From: Phocoena phocoena
Taxonomy: Eukaryota; Chordata; Mammalia; Artiodactyla; Phocoenidae
Reading direction: 5' to 3'
NCBI RefSeq assembly: GCF_963924675.1
Contig: NC_089220.1
Location: 84,819,168-84,883,167, forward strand
Length of the DNA stretch: 64,000 nt
Shown here: piece after piece, positions 1 to 10,910 of the stretch
Numbering within the stretch: position 1 is the stretch's first letter
Layout of the letters: each line of letters starts with the position of its first letter
Notes under the pieces: model-generated
What the model was told of the DNA's origin: nothing
Database searches by the model: none
What the model saw: only the letters and a program-made list of their open reading frames with translations
Made by a program: the position numbers and the translations under genes

Positions 1-448
1 TTCTAAGTGCCAGGTACTACAATAGAAGCTGAGGGTACAACATAGAGGTTAAAAAAGAAACAATTCCGAATTTATAGTCTAGTTTGTGGGGGTGGTGGGA
101 TAAGGGGGAGAAATAAGGCAATGAAAGAATTACACAAGTAAGTATAAATGTTAGAACTGTGATAATTTCTAGTAAGGACAAATATGTGGTGCTTTGAGAT
201 CACATCATGGTCAGAAAGTCAGGGATGTTGAAACAACAGGAAAATTTGGTGATTGGCTAGACATTTGGGCAGGTAAGGAAGCGGAAAGTGTCAAGAATTA
301 CTTGGGTTTCTGATGTGAGCAAGTATGTAGGTGGATATGGAGAGAAGTCTGATTGGCTTCTAGTCTTGCATCTTCCACATGATCTTAACCAGTGCCAGAA
401 ATAATTTTCTTAAAACATGTGAGTTTGAGTATTTTATATATCATCATC
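1..448. other. Intergenic DNA, no gene seen
   Basis: No coding exon or promoter is recognisable. The opening words resemble the 'tgccaggcactgtgctag' phrases of very old L2/MIR-type repeats, but too diverged to assign. In human the gene upstream of MGA is TYRO3; none of its exons is recognised here. Confidence 0.4.
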
Positions 449-570
449 TTTTTTTTTTTTTGGCCGAGCTGAATGGCATGTGGGATTTTAGTTCCCCGAC
501 CAGGGATCGAACCCGCGCCCCCTGCATTGGAAGCGTGGAGTCTTAACCACTGGACTGCCAGGGAAGTCCC
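449..570 (-). mobile_element. CHR-class tRNA-derived SINE, short type
   Basis: The T-run at 449 is the reverse-strand A-tail. It is followed by the reversed body 'ggcatgtgggat...gaccagggatcgaaccc' and ends in the reversed tRNA head 'ccactggactgccagggaa'. About 120 bp. Confidence 0.85.
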
Positions 571-2781
571 TCATGTATCTTCTTATAATCCCTTGAATGA
601 TCTCTTCTTCTTATAAGATGAATTTCCACCTCTTGCTTGCTAAGTACTATAAAATATGGCTCCCTTTGTCTTTTCTAGTCCTATAGTTATGCTTCTCCAC
701 AGATACGGACATTTTTAATAGTAGCCATATTACAGTACTTGTGCTCCCTGAATGTGTTCCCCCTCTTGTTTCTCTGTCTTCACATAGGCTGCTTTCTGTC
801 TGAAATGCTATTCTTCTGCACCCACTCTGCTCCTGCTCTTTCATACCTTGCTAATTTCTACTCATTCTTCACTTTCTCTGGAAATTCTTCTCTGACTTCC
901 TCAGTCTGATTTAGCTGCCCTTTGTTTGTGCTTCCATTGCACCCTGGACAGAGAGCCATAAAAATAGCGTTCTTTATTTTTTGCTGTCATCATTGCTTAT
1001 TGGTTATGTGATAATTGGTTGCCTGATAATTGATTGCAAGCTCTTGAGAGCAGAAATCGTATCTTATTTTTGTGTTCCATAATCTGTATGTGGTAAATGC
1101 ACAACAAATGTTTGAAGAAATTAATGAATACTCTGTTCTTTTATATCATGTGCCTTTGCACTGCTGTTTTCTGATTAGAAAACCTTTCCCACCTTTGCTT
1201 TGTCAACTTCTAGACATCCTTTATTTAACATTAAGCCTTTATTGATACTTCAGTGACAGTTCCTCTTTACGCTGTGCTTCTCTAGTTTTTCTTTTGTACA
1301 CCTCTGATAAATGTTTGACAGTATAGAGTAGGGATCTAAATGTTTGAAAGAGTGAATGTATATATATATCATGAGCATCATGGAGTTATAGATTGGGTAA
1401 ATATCTCCCAAGTGTCCAATCCCATTTCGTAGGGTAGGTTACTTCTTCATGGTACTAATTTTACCTATTGCATTGATCTTTACTTCAGTATTTTATAAAG
1501 GCAGCCTATCTCCAAATTGTGGATGATTTATTGTAGTTATCTGTTTACTGATTATATAGCTACTGCCTGCAGCATCCTTCTTTTCTTTCTCATTAATTTT
1601 ATTTCTCCTTCAGGACCCAGCTCAAAAGTCCCCTCTTCTTTGTAATCTTTTAGATTCCCTAGGCTGTGTGCATTCCTATGATGTTCCTAGAAGGCTTTTT
1701 CCAAACTGTCAACAATAGTTTTGCAATGTTATTATCCTGTCTCTTCATCTAGAACTCAAGGGGACTTATTTTTATTCATTTCTTTATCCCTGGTTCAGTG
1801 CCTTACACGTAGTTGGTGCTTAACACATATTTACTTAACTGATTGTATCCTTATTTAGAGAATGTTGGGTGGAACTAATCCTGGGATGAAAAATATCGGC
1901 TCTGTGTAATCACTGCAATTTATAATCTATATATAGATAATTTGGATAATGCACTATATTCAACTTGCTTGAATAATCTTTATATTCTATATTTCAATAC
2001 ACCTTTTTCCTTTCCTTTAACAGGTATTGCCTGCCCTCCAGTGGTTAGATCATAGCTAACATTTTTAGTAAAGGTAAAGGTTATAAAATCCTTTTTCAGT
2101 GTTTATTTTTAAGTCATTTAAAATCCTCTTAGGTTTACTTCTCAGATAAAACAAGTTTTTTTACACCCCTGTTTTTCCTTTGTCTGATATGCCTGAAGCC
2201 CAGCTTGACCTGCCTCTTCCTTTGCCACCATGAGCCACCATGTGTCCCACAGTTTTTAAGTATGTATTGATCGAATGGGTGGTTCACCCAATCTGACCTT
2301 GTTTCTTGGTTTTACTGCATTGTTCTCATATAGTTCTATTGAGGGTCCAGGATCTTGCCATAGCTATCATCTTGTTTTCAGTGACACTCCTTGCCCCCCA
2401 CCAACACACACACTCAGAGTAGCTTGCTAATCGTGTGGCTGTCCTTTAGTCTGGATTGGGGTATCTCCTGGCTAACATCCTCTTCTCTTCTACTGTTACT
2501 GATGAAGAGAGGCTGACTCTTGACTCCTTGGCAAAGTGATTTATTACCAGGCCTCTTGTATGTTATTTTTTCTCAGAAGACCAAATCTTAGCTATCCAGG
2601 GAGCCTACTCTGTGGCTAGCAGTCATTTCTAAACATCTGCTGCAAATTTTCAGTGGTATATCACGAAATAAGGACAGTGGAGTACATTTTTCATCTATCT
2701 AAATGTATTAAAAATAAGTGACTATTATTCATTATGAGATATGTTCTTCTTGATTTTTGGTCTTAAAATACCCATTATTTT
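571..2781. other. Intergenic DNA with faint ancient repeats
   Basis: No gene is seen. Around 1040-1130 and 1745-1850 there are diverged 'gagagcagaaatcgtatcttatt' and 'cagtgccttacacgtagt' phrases typical of L2/MIR 3' tails (established family signature; assignment here is tentative). The rest is AT-rich unique sequence. Confidence 0.4.
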
Positions 2782-2910
2782 GGGAATTCCCTGGCGGTGC
2801 AGTGGTTAGGTCTCCGTGCTTCCACTGTAGGGGCCCTGGGTTCGATCCCTGGTTGGGGAACTAAGATATCCCGCAAGCTGTGTGGAGCAGCCCCCCAAAA
2901 AATAATTTTT
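2782..2910 (+). mobile_element. CHR-class tRNA-derived SINE, short type
   Basis: Forward tRNA-like head 'gggaattccctggcggtgca', B box 'gggttcgatccctgg', and an A-rich end near 2900. About 125 bp. Confidence 0.85.
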
Positions 2911-5292
2911 AAAAACCCCATTATTTTAAGAATGACTGGTAATAGTAGGTGGTATACTTTGTAAGTTAAAAATTTGGTCACCTTGTGATGGTCATTTAAA
3001 TCTTTTGGGGGGAAATTTTACTGGTTTATGATGTCCCAGTAGTCTAGGAACCACTACGTTGATCACCATAGCTCATTTCCATGAGGCAGTGGCGCCCTTC
3101 ATGTAAAGTAAGCATGCCTTCTTTCATACACATTTGCAGACAGTTTTTCAGTGTATTTTTCTGCCATAGGCTTCTTGATTTTTGCCTGATTCCAGCCTTG
3201 CAGTTTACTTGCTGTCTCCCAGTCCTCTTCTTTGGCCAGTAGTTCTAGTTTCTGTTTTTATATGTTTTCATGTGTGTTTTAAATCCCTGCACAGCTCTAG
3301 GCTTAGTTAGATAAACTTCTTCCTGTTCTTCCTTTCATGCTTTCCTAGATAAGATGTTTCTTCTACGGGCTCAATACTACATTGAAAATGTATAAGTTTA
3401 CTTTTCTTTTAGATCTATTCTTTTTTGTTTTGTAATCCTTCTGAAACTAGCTTTCTGAACTTCATTTTAACTGATTTCTGACATTTTCCCCTTTAGATCT
3501 TACTAAAACAAATTCACTGTTACTAAAGTACCTTTTCACCTTGAAGATATTTACTAATTTTTTTTTTTTTTTTTTGTAGATCGAGTATATGCATATGGCA
3601 ATCTCTGTTACAACTTGTTGCTTTTGTTAGCAGATGGTAAATTATGGGATCATAGAATTTCTCCCAGTGCAAAGAATCTGCTTGCCTTTTTTGATTTCCT
3701 GGGTAATATTGTCAAAAGTCACTCATGCAAAAGGCAGTCAATAAGTAGTTAGAGTTTCCTAGAAAAATATTCTTATCTCTTGAAGCATCTGCCCTGTCAA
3801 TAATATTTATCCATTCCTCTAAGGAGAAATAATTTGAGGTAAGAGTCAATGGTACAAGTTTTTTCTAACTACAACTGTATACCTTTGGAAAATGTTGGCC
3901 ACAGCAGGATGCTTGTTTGCTAATATTAATGTGTGTATGGTTAAATGAATTATGACCCTGTTTTCCAAATCCCAACTTGTTGGACATTAAGTCAATATTT
4001 GATTTTTGGACTTGCCTGGAAAACTGGGACCTATGGTTTCATATTCGTTAATTCAACAGATACTATGTGTCTGCTCTGTTCCACGCACTGTGCTAGGCAC
4101 TAGAATAGAGTAGAGCAAACAGTCTAGTGGGCAAGACATTCATTAATGCATAGTTTGAAAAATAATTACAGTTGTGGTAGGTGCTATAAGAAATACAGGG
4201 TACTATGAGAGCATATAACAGGGAGACATCTGTCATTGGGGGTTAAGGAAAGTTTCTTGAAGAATTGACATTTGAGCTTAAGCATGAAGAGTAAATAAGT
4301 TAGGTTTGAGGCATCTGGGAAGATCTTAGTCAAAGGGAAAAGAATATGATTGTGCAGGTTTAAGATATGGGGCAGCAAGAGGGAACGGTGTTTCTTCATG
4401 AACGTTGATAACATTCCATCACATTTCTATTCTCTTTTCCATCCTTTTGTTAACAGATATTTTCTAAAACATGCTTTTAATCACATTACTATACTGATTA
4501 AGAAACTTTTAAAGCTATTCATTGGATAGATTAATTGCTCCTTCGGGGCAGGACTCTTGCCACTTTTAATACCTTAGTCCAAGTTTCAGATATCAGAGCC
4601 AGTTATACCTCGTCCCTCTGCATGAGTTGGTTTTAGCTGCAGTAATAAATAGTAGGCAAAGAAGGAGTTATATATAAGCTGTTATGATTCCCTCTTTTCC
4701 CTCTGCCTAGCATACAAGTTTTTAGTGAAACCTGACTAGTGACAGGTTTTTTTTTTGTTACAAAAAACAAGCCTCTTTTGTAACCTAGTCTGTATGTAGC
4801 TCTTATTCTAAGAATGGTCTTTATTGTATTGAATTAAGATATTGTAAACAAGACAACAACCCAGGAGTTATATGAGGGGTGGTGATGGTCTCATCTGAAG
4901 AGTGGGATCATTTTCTCTTTTAGTCATTTGAGGAAGGTATGTCGTCAGTAGAAATTGGAATTGGGAAGGTGGGATCTGGATAGATTAGATAAGGAATATC
5001 GTCTGTCTTGCTGGTGGATTCTGTTAAGTTGTGCCAACTCTTTGGGGTTCTAGTGTAGACCTCTGAACAGTGCGTGAGGTGCTTGTCTTTCCTCAGCATA
5101 TACAAGGCACTCAGATATTTGTCGAATAGGAAAAATGTGCATGTAAATGGATAGGGCTTATGTGTTTATAGAGCAATCTTGATTCAAAACTGTGTTCTTT
5201 CTAGCCATATTGTTTATATTCCATGCATTCTCTATCCCCACCCCCCTAATATTTAGTGAAATCTCTTTGAAGGTCCAACCAAAGAAATCCAA
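2911..5292. other. Intergenic DNA, no gene seen
   Basis: AT-rich sequence without exon-like open frames. A diverged segment near 4050-4130 ('ctgctctgttccacgcactgtgctaggcac') resembles an old L2/MIR-type repeat. Poly-T runs occur near 3560 and 4750. Nothing else is supported. Confidence 0.4.
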
Positions 5293-5304
5293 GGGAAAGA
5301 TTTT

Positions 5305-5645
5305 AAAAAATTAATTAATTTATTTTTAGCTGCATTGGGTCTTTGTTGCTGTGCGTGGGCTTTCTCTAGTTACGACGAGCGGGGTCTCCTCTTTGTTGTG
5401 GTGCGCGGGCTTCTCGTTGCGGTGGCCTCTCTTGTGGAGCACAGGCTTTAGGCACGCGGGCTTCAGTAGTTGTGGTACACGGGCTCAGTAGTTGTGGCTT
5501 GCAGGCTGTAGAGTGCAGGCTCAGTAGTTGTGGCGCATGGGCTTAGTTGCTCCGTGACACGTGGGATCTTCCCGGACCAGGGCTTGAACCCATGTCCCCT
5601 GCATTGGCAGGTGGGTTCTTAACCACTGTGCACCAGGGAAGTCCT
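5305..5645 (-). mobile_element. CHR-class SINE, long type (about 340 bp)
   Basis: Reverse orientation: A/T-rich tail at the left, several 'cagtagttgtggc' words in the body, and reversed tRNA head 'accactgtgcaccagggaagtcc' at the right. Flanked by 'gggaaagattt' at 5293 and 5646, a target-site duplication. Confidence 0.88.
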
Positions 5646-5656
5646 GGGAAAGATTT

Positions 5657-5852
5657 AAAAAAATTTTTTTCAATTTATTTGTTTTGGCTGCGCCGGGTCT
5701 TAGTTGTGGCACGCAGGAACTTTTAGTTGCAGCATGAGGACTCTTAAGTTGTGGCATTCATGCGGGATCTAGTTCTCCCACCCAGGATTGAACCCGGGCC
5801 CCCTGCATTGGGGGCACGGAGTCTTCCCACTGGACCACTAGGGAATGTCCCA
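5657..5852 (-). mobile_element. CHR-class SINE, second insertion at the same site
   Basis: Reverse orientation, about 195 bp, with 'cttagttgtggcacgcagg' body and reversed tRNA head ending 'ccactggaccactagggaat'. The target word 'gggaaaga' appears again directly after it at 5853, so this element shares its duplication with the SINE to its left. Confidence 0.85.
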
Positions 5853-6146
5853 GGGAAAGATTTTTGTATCAGGCTGGATGAACAAGGTGAGCTTTGATAA
5901 CTGAAATGAGAGAATTCCAATTGAAAGGAGCAGGCTCTCCTGGCACCTGAAGCTTGGTCCATATGATTCAACCACAGGCACCGGAAGTAGCATGGAAACC
6001 CCTAGAACATTCCAGGACTGGGTGGTGACACAGTCACCTAGGGCTCTTCAACTAGACCGCTGAGGTTTACCTGTGAAACTCATGAGCGTCAATTCTTGTA
6101 GTTAGCTTGGAATTTTAAAAACTTGGGTTATATACAGATGCCTTTT

Positions 6147-6349
6147 TTTTTGTTTTTGCGGTACGCGGGCCTCTCACTGTTGTGGCCTCTCCCGTTGCGG
6201 AGCACAGGCTCCAGACGCGCAGGCCTAGCGGCCACAGCTCACGGGCTCAGCCGCTTCGCGGCATGTGGGATCCTCCTGGACTGGGGCACAAACCCGCGTC
6301 CCCTGCCTCGGCAGGCGGACTCTCAACCACTGCGCCACCAGGGAAGCCC
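6147..6349 (-). mobile_element. Cetacean-type 210-bp SINE
   Basis: Reverse-strand copy of the 'gcggtacgcgggcctctcac' type. A perfect 12-bp duplication 'cagatgcctttt' flanks it (6135-6146 and 6350-6361), which suggests recent insertion. Confidence 0.92.
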
Positions 6350-6374
6350 CAGATGCCTTTTAAAGGAAGAAGTT

Positions 6375-6574
6375 CTAGGTACTTCCCTGGCGGTCCCGTG
6401 GTTAAGACTTCGCCTTCCAATGCAGGGGGTGCGGGTTTGATCCCTGGTCAGGGAGCTAAGATCCCACATGCCTCGCGGCCAAAAAATCAAAACATAAAAC
6501 AGAAGCAATATAGTAACAAATTCAATAAAAGACTTTTGAAATGGTCCACATCAAAAAAATCTTAAAAAAAATAT
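6375..6574 (+). mobile_element. CHR-class tRNA-derived SINE with long A-rich tail
   Basis: Forward head 'acttccctggcggtcccgtg' from 6381, B box 'gggtttgatccctggtc', then an irregular A-rich tail. Perfect 13-bp duplication 'aaaggaagaagtt' at 6362-6374 and 6575-6587. It lies only 13 bp from the preceding SINE's right duplication. Confidence 0.9.
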
Positions 6575-6587
6575 AAAGGAAGAAGTT

Positions 6588-7584
6588 TTTGTATATCCAA
6601 AGAGTACACCCAAGGATCCCAGTCTGAGAAACACTGCATTAAACCCTGAATGCAAACACAGAGGTTGCTTGACAAAGCGAACAAAAAAAGTGGTTACTTT
6701 GGTACCAGCATAATGTTAAATCAAAAATAGGCCACTGAAATGGTGTGGCAATATTATTTTTAGATTATATATATAAAAACAACATTTATAAGTTCTCAGG
6801 TTCTTGATAGTACATCTCTAGATCTGTATAGGTAAGGTAAATCCCACTTTGAAAAAATACAGGTAGTTTACCTCTCCCACCAGGAGGAGATCCAGTGCTA
6901 AATCTTGAAAAAAAATTTTTTTAAGTGTCTGGCATTTCATAATGTTTGCCTGGTGTTGGGAGAGAGTAGCAAAAGAAAAACTCCATTCTCCCACACCCCC
7001 AATTCTCCAATTAGGGATATCATTTGTGTTAACGTGTTCTTCTTGGGATGCAACTCTGACTAGCCATGGTTGTTAACCAGTCATCATTCATTTACACCTT
7101 AGGATCAGATGCATTAATAACAAGTCAACACAAATTTTATTTCTGCTTCAGAAAATGGAAATTTTATATGAGGAAACCTTAGACCTTTGACAGGAAGGCA
7201 TTCTTGGATGAGGTGGGAGATTCTGAAAAGGCACCTTCCAGGAAAGAGGTGCTTGGGATCAGGGAAGAAGAAGAAGGTGTGAAAGAAACTGTTACTTTTC
7301 ACTTTTGCCTAGTATCTTGGATATTATTCGTTTGTTGCACTGGTAATGCTGTGGTTGACAGTGCCTGAATGGGGGTTTCAGAGCAAGTTCAGAAGTCCGT
7401 CAACTTTAGCCTGCATATTTTCCATTCCATATTAATTCCAGCACAATTTCTCCCCATGGTGTGGCATATTCTCTCAGGAAGAGCAGAAGGCAGAGAAAGA
7501 AGACCCTTCCTAATATGCCTGGAGTCCAGCTCAGATAAGTCTTGTTGGATAAGCCTCTTCTTTTTGGCTTTCTTGTAACCTCCT
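6588..7584. other. Intergenic DNA, no gene seen
   Basis: Mostly unique AT-rich sequence. No exon, promoter or repeat could be supported. Confidence 0.4.
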
Positions 7585-7598
7585 CATTCTCCTTCGCA

Positions 7599-8194
7599 TT
7601 TTTTTTTTTAACATCTTTATTGGAGTATAATTGCTTTACAGTGGCGTGTTAGTTTCTGCTGTATAACAAAGTGAATCAGCTATACATATACATATATCCC
7701 CATATCTCCTCCCTCTTGCGTCTCCCTCCCACCCTCCCTATCCCACCCCTCTAGGTGGTCACAAAGCACTGAGCTGATCTCCCTGTGCTATGTGGCTGCT
7801 TCCCACTATCTATCTATTTTACAGTTGGTAGTGTATATTATGTCCATGCCACTCTCTCACTTCGTCCCAGTTTACCCTTCCCCCTCCCCGTGTCCTCAAG
7901 TCCATTCTCCACATCTGCGTCTTTATTCCTGTCCTGCCCCTAGGTTCTTCAGTACCTTTTTTAAAAAAATTCCATATATATGTGCTAGCATACGGTATTT
8001 GTTTTTCTGACTTCACTCTGTATGACAGTCTCTAGGTCCATCCACCTCACTACAAATAACTCAGTTTCGTTTCGTTTTATGGCTGAGTAATACTCCATTG
8101 TATATATGTGCTACATCTTCTTTATCCATTCATCTGTCGATGGACACTTAGGTTGCTTCCATGTCCTGGCTATTGTACATAGAGCTGCAATGAA
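7599..8194 (-). mobile_element. 5'-truncated LINE-1 tail
   Basis: Antisense L1 3' end. A poly-T (its poly-A) at 7600 leads into 'catctttattggagtataat' and the C/T-rich 'ctccctcccaccctccctatc' tract typical of cetartiodactyl L1 3' ends, then 3'-terminal ORF2-side sequence. An imperfect 14-bp duplication (cattctccttcgca / cattgtccttcaca) at 7585-7598 and 8195-8208 bounds a copy of about 600 bp. Confidence 0.85.
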
Positions 8195-8208
8195 CATTGT
8201 CCTTCACA

Positions 8209-8759
8209 GTGTTTTATGTCAAGTCACCTAGCAGGTAGTAGGTTCTCAGTACTTGCCAGTTCTTCTAAGAGAGTGAAAGGGAAGTTTGGAAACATGGACC
8301 ACAATTTCTGCTCTTTTACTACCAATTTCTGTTTTGCCTCTTTTCTACAACTTTAAACAACTCTCCTTTTTTACTGGCGTGTTCGCAGAGAAGAAAGAAT
8401 GGCTGGTAAGGGGTGGGTAAGAAGAAAGATAATTTTTGATGTTTGACAACCGCCTGACACATCATAGATAACTTTTTGTTTGCACCTCATAGCTTAAATA
8501 TCTTGAACAAACAAAAATTGAAAACGCAGGATCAGGGCATTAATGCTCAGGTAACACTCTATCGTGCAAAATTCTCATTTCCACGTTTTACTGTTTTATC
8601 AGGACATCTTTCATCTTTGTATCAGGCAAGCTAGTAGCAACTCTTCTTCCCTTCCCACTCGGCATTGAGGCTTTCGGACTCCTCCCTACTTTACTAGTGT
8701 TCTTCGGTTCTGGATGTTGTAAACTCCATCACCCGTCTCTCAGGGTCTTTTCCTCAAGG
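8209..8759. other. Upstream flank of the CpG island
   Basis: AT-rich DNA becoming GC-richer toward 8760. No repeat or coding exon is recognised. It may hold distal promoter elements of MGA, but none is distinct enough to name. Confidence 0.35.
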
Positions 8760-10910
8760 TTTCCCGACGTTCTGGCGCTCTCTAAGCCCACAGCACGTTG
8801 GGGAGGAAGATCGTGGATTCATTTGACGGGCCAATGAAGCCTTGCGGGCTGCGGAATCCCACGTGGGTGGGGCTGGGCTCAGCAGGGGCGGGGCCGGCGA
8901 GGAGCCCGAGGGAAAAGGTGGCAGGCTCAGTTGAGAAAGCCTGCGGGCAAAGGTTTCACAGATTTCACGAAGGCTTCGTGTGCGAGGCTGGGGGAATTGG
9001 GGTACCTCCCTCCTGCCTCGTCACTCTTGATTCTGGAAGCTTCAGAAGGCTTTTCTCGGTTGCTGGTACCCGGAAAGGCAGCGGCTTCAGCTCCAGGGGC
9101 GGGTCCCAAGGGTCTTGTCGCAGCTCCGGGGCCGTTTGGCCTCCTGGTGTTGGGGGAGGGGCGAGGGAGGTGCTGCTCGCGCCTCCTTTTGCGCTTGCGC
9201 GACGGTCTCCGAGAGGGTAGGAGCGCGTGCGCGATGACGTGGACGTTTGATGCGCGCGCAGGCTCTTCAGCTGGAGCGGACACACGGTGTGCGAACCGAA
9301 CAGAATAACCCGCCCCCAGCGGGATGTGAAGGACTCCGGGTGAGGCCGGCCACGCCCCGCACGGTAACTCTCGGGCCTGGGTGGAGGACGTCTCTTTAGT
9401 ACTGGCCCGATTGGAGTTTTCCGAGAGTTTGAAGCTCTTGTGTATTTTTTATGGTGTCAGAAGCGTTCCGCTGAGCGATCTTCGCACGCTCCGGCCAGGC
9501 CAGGCCTTGCGCGGAGCCGCCTTTGGCGCGCGCCTGTGGTCTTCTGAGCGAGGCTGCGCATGTCACCTCGCGCGCGTCCCCGGCCTCACTTCCGCGTCGC
9601 GCCGCGAACTAACTGGGAACATCGACGCCAGAAAGAGGCCACGAGGCGGGCGGGGTGAGAAGCGCCCATGGCGCGGGCCTGCCCTCGCGTGCGTGGGGTG
9701 CCGCACCGCATGGTACGATACGCGTGACGCCTTCCAGCCAGGCGTGGAGCTTTAGGTCGAGAGCCGTGCTTGTGCGCTTTGCCTTTTAGAGCTCAGGTCT
9801 CGGGGTTCCAAAACTGTGCTGACCTCGCTTTTCTAAGCAGCTGTGTGCAGCGTTTTGACACCTGTATAAAGCTGTCGCCCAGCATGTAATTTCCTGGCAG
9901 GTTGTTTGAAGCAAGACCGCGAGTTTAATAAAAAAGGAGGGCGAGGAAGTGAGCCGTATAGGAGTGGGAACTTGGTAAACAAAGGACCGGTGGTTCGTAA
10001 GTGCAGAAATGAGGGCGGGGAAAACAGGTGGGAAGAGCAGGTGTTATTTTCTTTTTCCCTCTGTGGGGCAGCCTTTGGCTAGTTCTCTGTTTGTGTGCCT
10101 TCCCGCTTCTGTTAATTTGTCAAGTTGGTCGCTGCCCTTAGCGGTAGGTGGGTCTGGGACAGAAATAAACCGCTCCGAGCACCAGTAACCAAAGTTGACG
10201 AATCTGCGTGCGAAGAGTATGGAGAAGTTAGGGATTATTTCACACTAGGTTGAGAGTAGGAAGTGGTAGTGTCATGATTTGAAGAGTTTTGCTTTGCCTT
10301 CGGAACTCTGGAGATGCCTCCTCTGGCGAGGTTGGAAGCAGGGAGAGTGTAGGAGGTCTGAAAGGAAGGGTTACCAATGGCAGAACAACGTGAGTAACGA
10401 AAGTACTCTTCCTTCTGAGGGGAGACCACTCTCCCAGGGTTCGCGTCGCCGGGGCAGACACGTGGATCAAGAGAACTCTCGAGCCCACCCGCGCGCTGCC
10501 AGTGTGTGTTGTGAAGCTTTCCGGGCTTCTGCGGCAGAGTCCCTGGCAAATACTGCCTGCTCTGCCTCTTTTTGGGCACGACGCCGCGGCTAGGCTGCAG
10601 GGAAAGTGCCTGGAGGTGGCGTGACGGCTGCTGGGAAGGGGGCTGGCCTGGGAGGGCCGGGCGGGTGGTTCTGTAGTTTCCACGGTAACAGAATGCGACT
10701 GGATCCCGCCGAGCGATCCGCGGGTTCCGGCCGGCGGCACGTGATCAGTCGGACTCCCCTTCCCCGGAAGAGCTTTCCTTGCGGCATTTTTTCACGTGGT
10801 TCTTGGCTAGCTGGGCTTTGCAGTTGGAGAGCGGTGATGTGGGCCCCGATAGTCGACGGCGACTGTAGTCCTCCGAGACTGGCAGGCGGCCTTTTCACTT
10901 CCAAGCGTAT
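8760..10910 (+). promoter_or_regulatory. MGA: CpG-island promoter of MGA
   Basis: A block of about 2.1 kb, strongly CpG-rich and GC-rich in an otherwise AT-rich window. It is free of SINEs and L1 and lies about 6-7 kb upstream of the MGA start codon. Visible factor-site words: CCAAT at 8831-8835, GC box ggggcgggg at 8885-8893, NRF1-like gcgcttgcgc at 9191-9200, CRE-type tgacgt at 9235-9240, ETS-type cacttccg at 9587-9594, and CACGTG E-boxes at 8860, 10459, 10738 and 10793. No TATA box sits beside an obvious start, which fits a housekeeping-type dispersed promoter. Assignment to MGA follows from position and strand; no other gene is seen that it could serve on the + strand. A divergent transcript on the - strand cannot be excluded. 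Confidence 0.8.
9200..9654 (+). other. MGA: Probable MGA non-coding first exon region (limits unresolved)
   Basis: MGA has a 5' untranslated first exon spliced to the exon holding the start codon (established for the mammalian gene). Two consensus donors on the + strand fall here: ccgg|gtgagg with exon end 9339, and cggg|gtgaga with exon end 9654. A third, aac|gtgagt, follows at 10390. The core-promoter motifs just upstream (NRF1-like, CRE) suggest transcription starts near 9240-9300. Which donor is used cannot be decided from sequence alone. Confidence 0.45.

Noticed and set aside
1..8759. Search for 3' exons of TYRO3, the upstream neighbour in human
   Set aside because: No kinase-domain or other TYRO3 exon text with splice sites was recognised, so none is claimed.
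9865..9870. TATA-like word tataaa in the CpG island
   Set aside because: It lies downstream of the likely first-exon donors and has no supporting start-site context.
8798..10740. Several open frames of 100-170 residues on both strands in the CpG island
   Set aside because: GC-rich DNA has few stops. The frames overlap on both strands, show no domain and lack splice support. They lie where MGA promoter and 5' UTR are expected.
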